The translations under genes and the position numbers were made by a program. The notes below the pieces were generated by a model. It was not told the origin of the DNA. It searched no databases and worked only from the letters and a program-made list of their open reading frames with translations. This document shows, in pieces, positions 26,876-26,988 of a stretch of DNA of 26,988 bases; the first letter of the stretch is position 1, and every line of letters starts with the position of its first letter. Location: the IMG/VR virus record IMGVR_UViG_3300025435_000067, positions 1 to 26,988 of that record; one strand, written 5' to 3'. The DNA is from a virus.

Positions 26876-26988
26876 TAGTCTGCCTTTGAAACTGCTGAAG
26901 TTAGTGCAGTCTCGAGAGCCTTGAGATTCACAGTAGCGGTAGGTGGAGCAGTGAGAAGCTTAAAATAACCTTCGTCATCGTGCAACTC
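26875..26988 (-). CDS. Partial protein (C-terminal 37 residues)
   Basis: An open frame enters from the right edge and ends in TAA at 26875-26877. The visible end reads ELHDDEGYFKLLTAPPTATVNLKALETALTSAVSKAD. It overlaps the next start codon, so it is the first visible gene of the rimK operon. The Ala/Thr-rich helical end is not diagnostic, and the rest lies outside the window. Confidence 0.75.
   Translation of the reverse strand, partial: ELHDDEGYFKLLTAPPTATVNLKALETALTSAVSKAD

Overview
The window reads as part of the genome of a large tailed phage of the T4-like (myovirus) type. The evidence is a class Ia ribonucleotide reductase cassette with glutaredoxin (nrdA, nrdB, grx), a PAAR spike-tip protein beside a large baseplate-type protein ending in an M15 peptidase, a beta-helix tail spike, several multidomain proteins built from motifs I recall from marine T4-like phages, tightly packed genes with ATGA/TAATG overlaps, and about a dozen copies of an octamer resembling the T4 late promoter (TATAAATA; here mostly AATAAATA, GATAAATA, CATAAATA or ACTAAATA) just upstream of genes. 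No integrase, capsid or terminase gene is visible. The host is probably an alphaproteobacterium, because the window encodes a circularly permuted two-piece tmRNA with an alphaproteobacterial-style tag (ANDNVATYEMALAA).

Layout. 1-2000 (minus): end of an unknown gene, a ClpP-like protease, a SpeD-like protein behind a promoter containing a near-perfect dyad, and a secreted TIGR02594/CHAP-like endolysin. 2078-2424: the permuted tmRNA with its own promoter. 2426-4734: the M15 baseplate-type protein and the divergent PAAR gene. 4731-9093: small LSm-like protein, glutaredoxin, small acidic protein, nrdB, nrdA, a possible leader peptide and a sigma70-type promoter. 9104-12774: nucleotidyltransferase-like protein, unknown protein, tail spike, PD-(D/E)XK nuclease. 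12771-13370: lipoprotein and two-TM membrane protein behind a sigma70-type promoter. 13367-18507: mostly unknown, probably virion-related proteins, including a 732-residue protein with duplicated His/Cys-rich modules and glycine zippers, and a single-gene unit bounded by a late-type promoter and a strong terminator. 18564-20517 (plus): an island with its own promoters and terminator, carrying a conserved small protein, an HNH endonuclease and a radical SAM enzyme. 20501-23083: second large glycine-zipper protein and an acidic-tailed protein. 23084-24318: structured-looking spacer, a tRNA-like gene with a CUA (amber) anticodon, an AhpC-type peroxiredoxin, a small protein, tRNA-Pro(UGG), tRNA-Ala(UGC) and their promoter. 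24327-26988: glycine-zipper lipoprotein, small membrane and soluble proteins, a RimK-like ATP-grasp ligase, and a partial gene.

How the genes fit together: the sigma70-type promoters sit in front of metabolic, RNA and host-interaction genes (nrd, speD/clpP, tmRNA, tRNAs, HNH/radical SAM, membrane proteins). The late-type octamers sit mainly in front of structural or unknown virion-like genes. The accessory set (tmRNA, tRNAs, ClpP, RimK, peroxiredoxin, glutaredoxin, SpeD-like) points to extensive control of translation, proteolysis and redox state during infection. The candidate amber-decoding tRNA coincides with near absence of TAG stops: by eye, one of about 40 genes.
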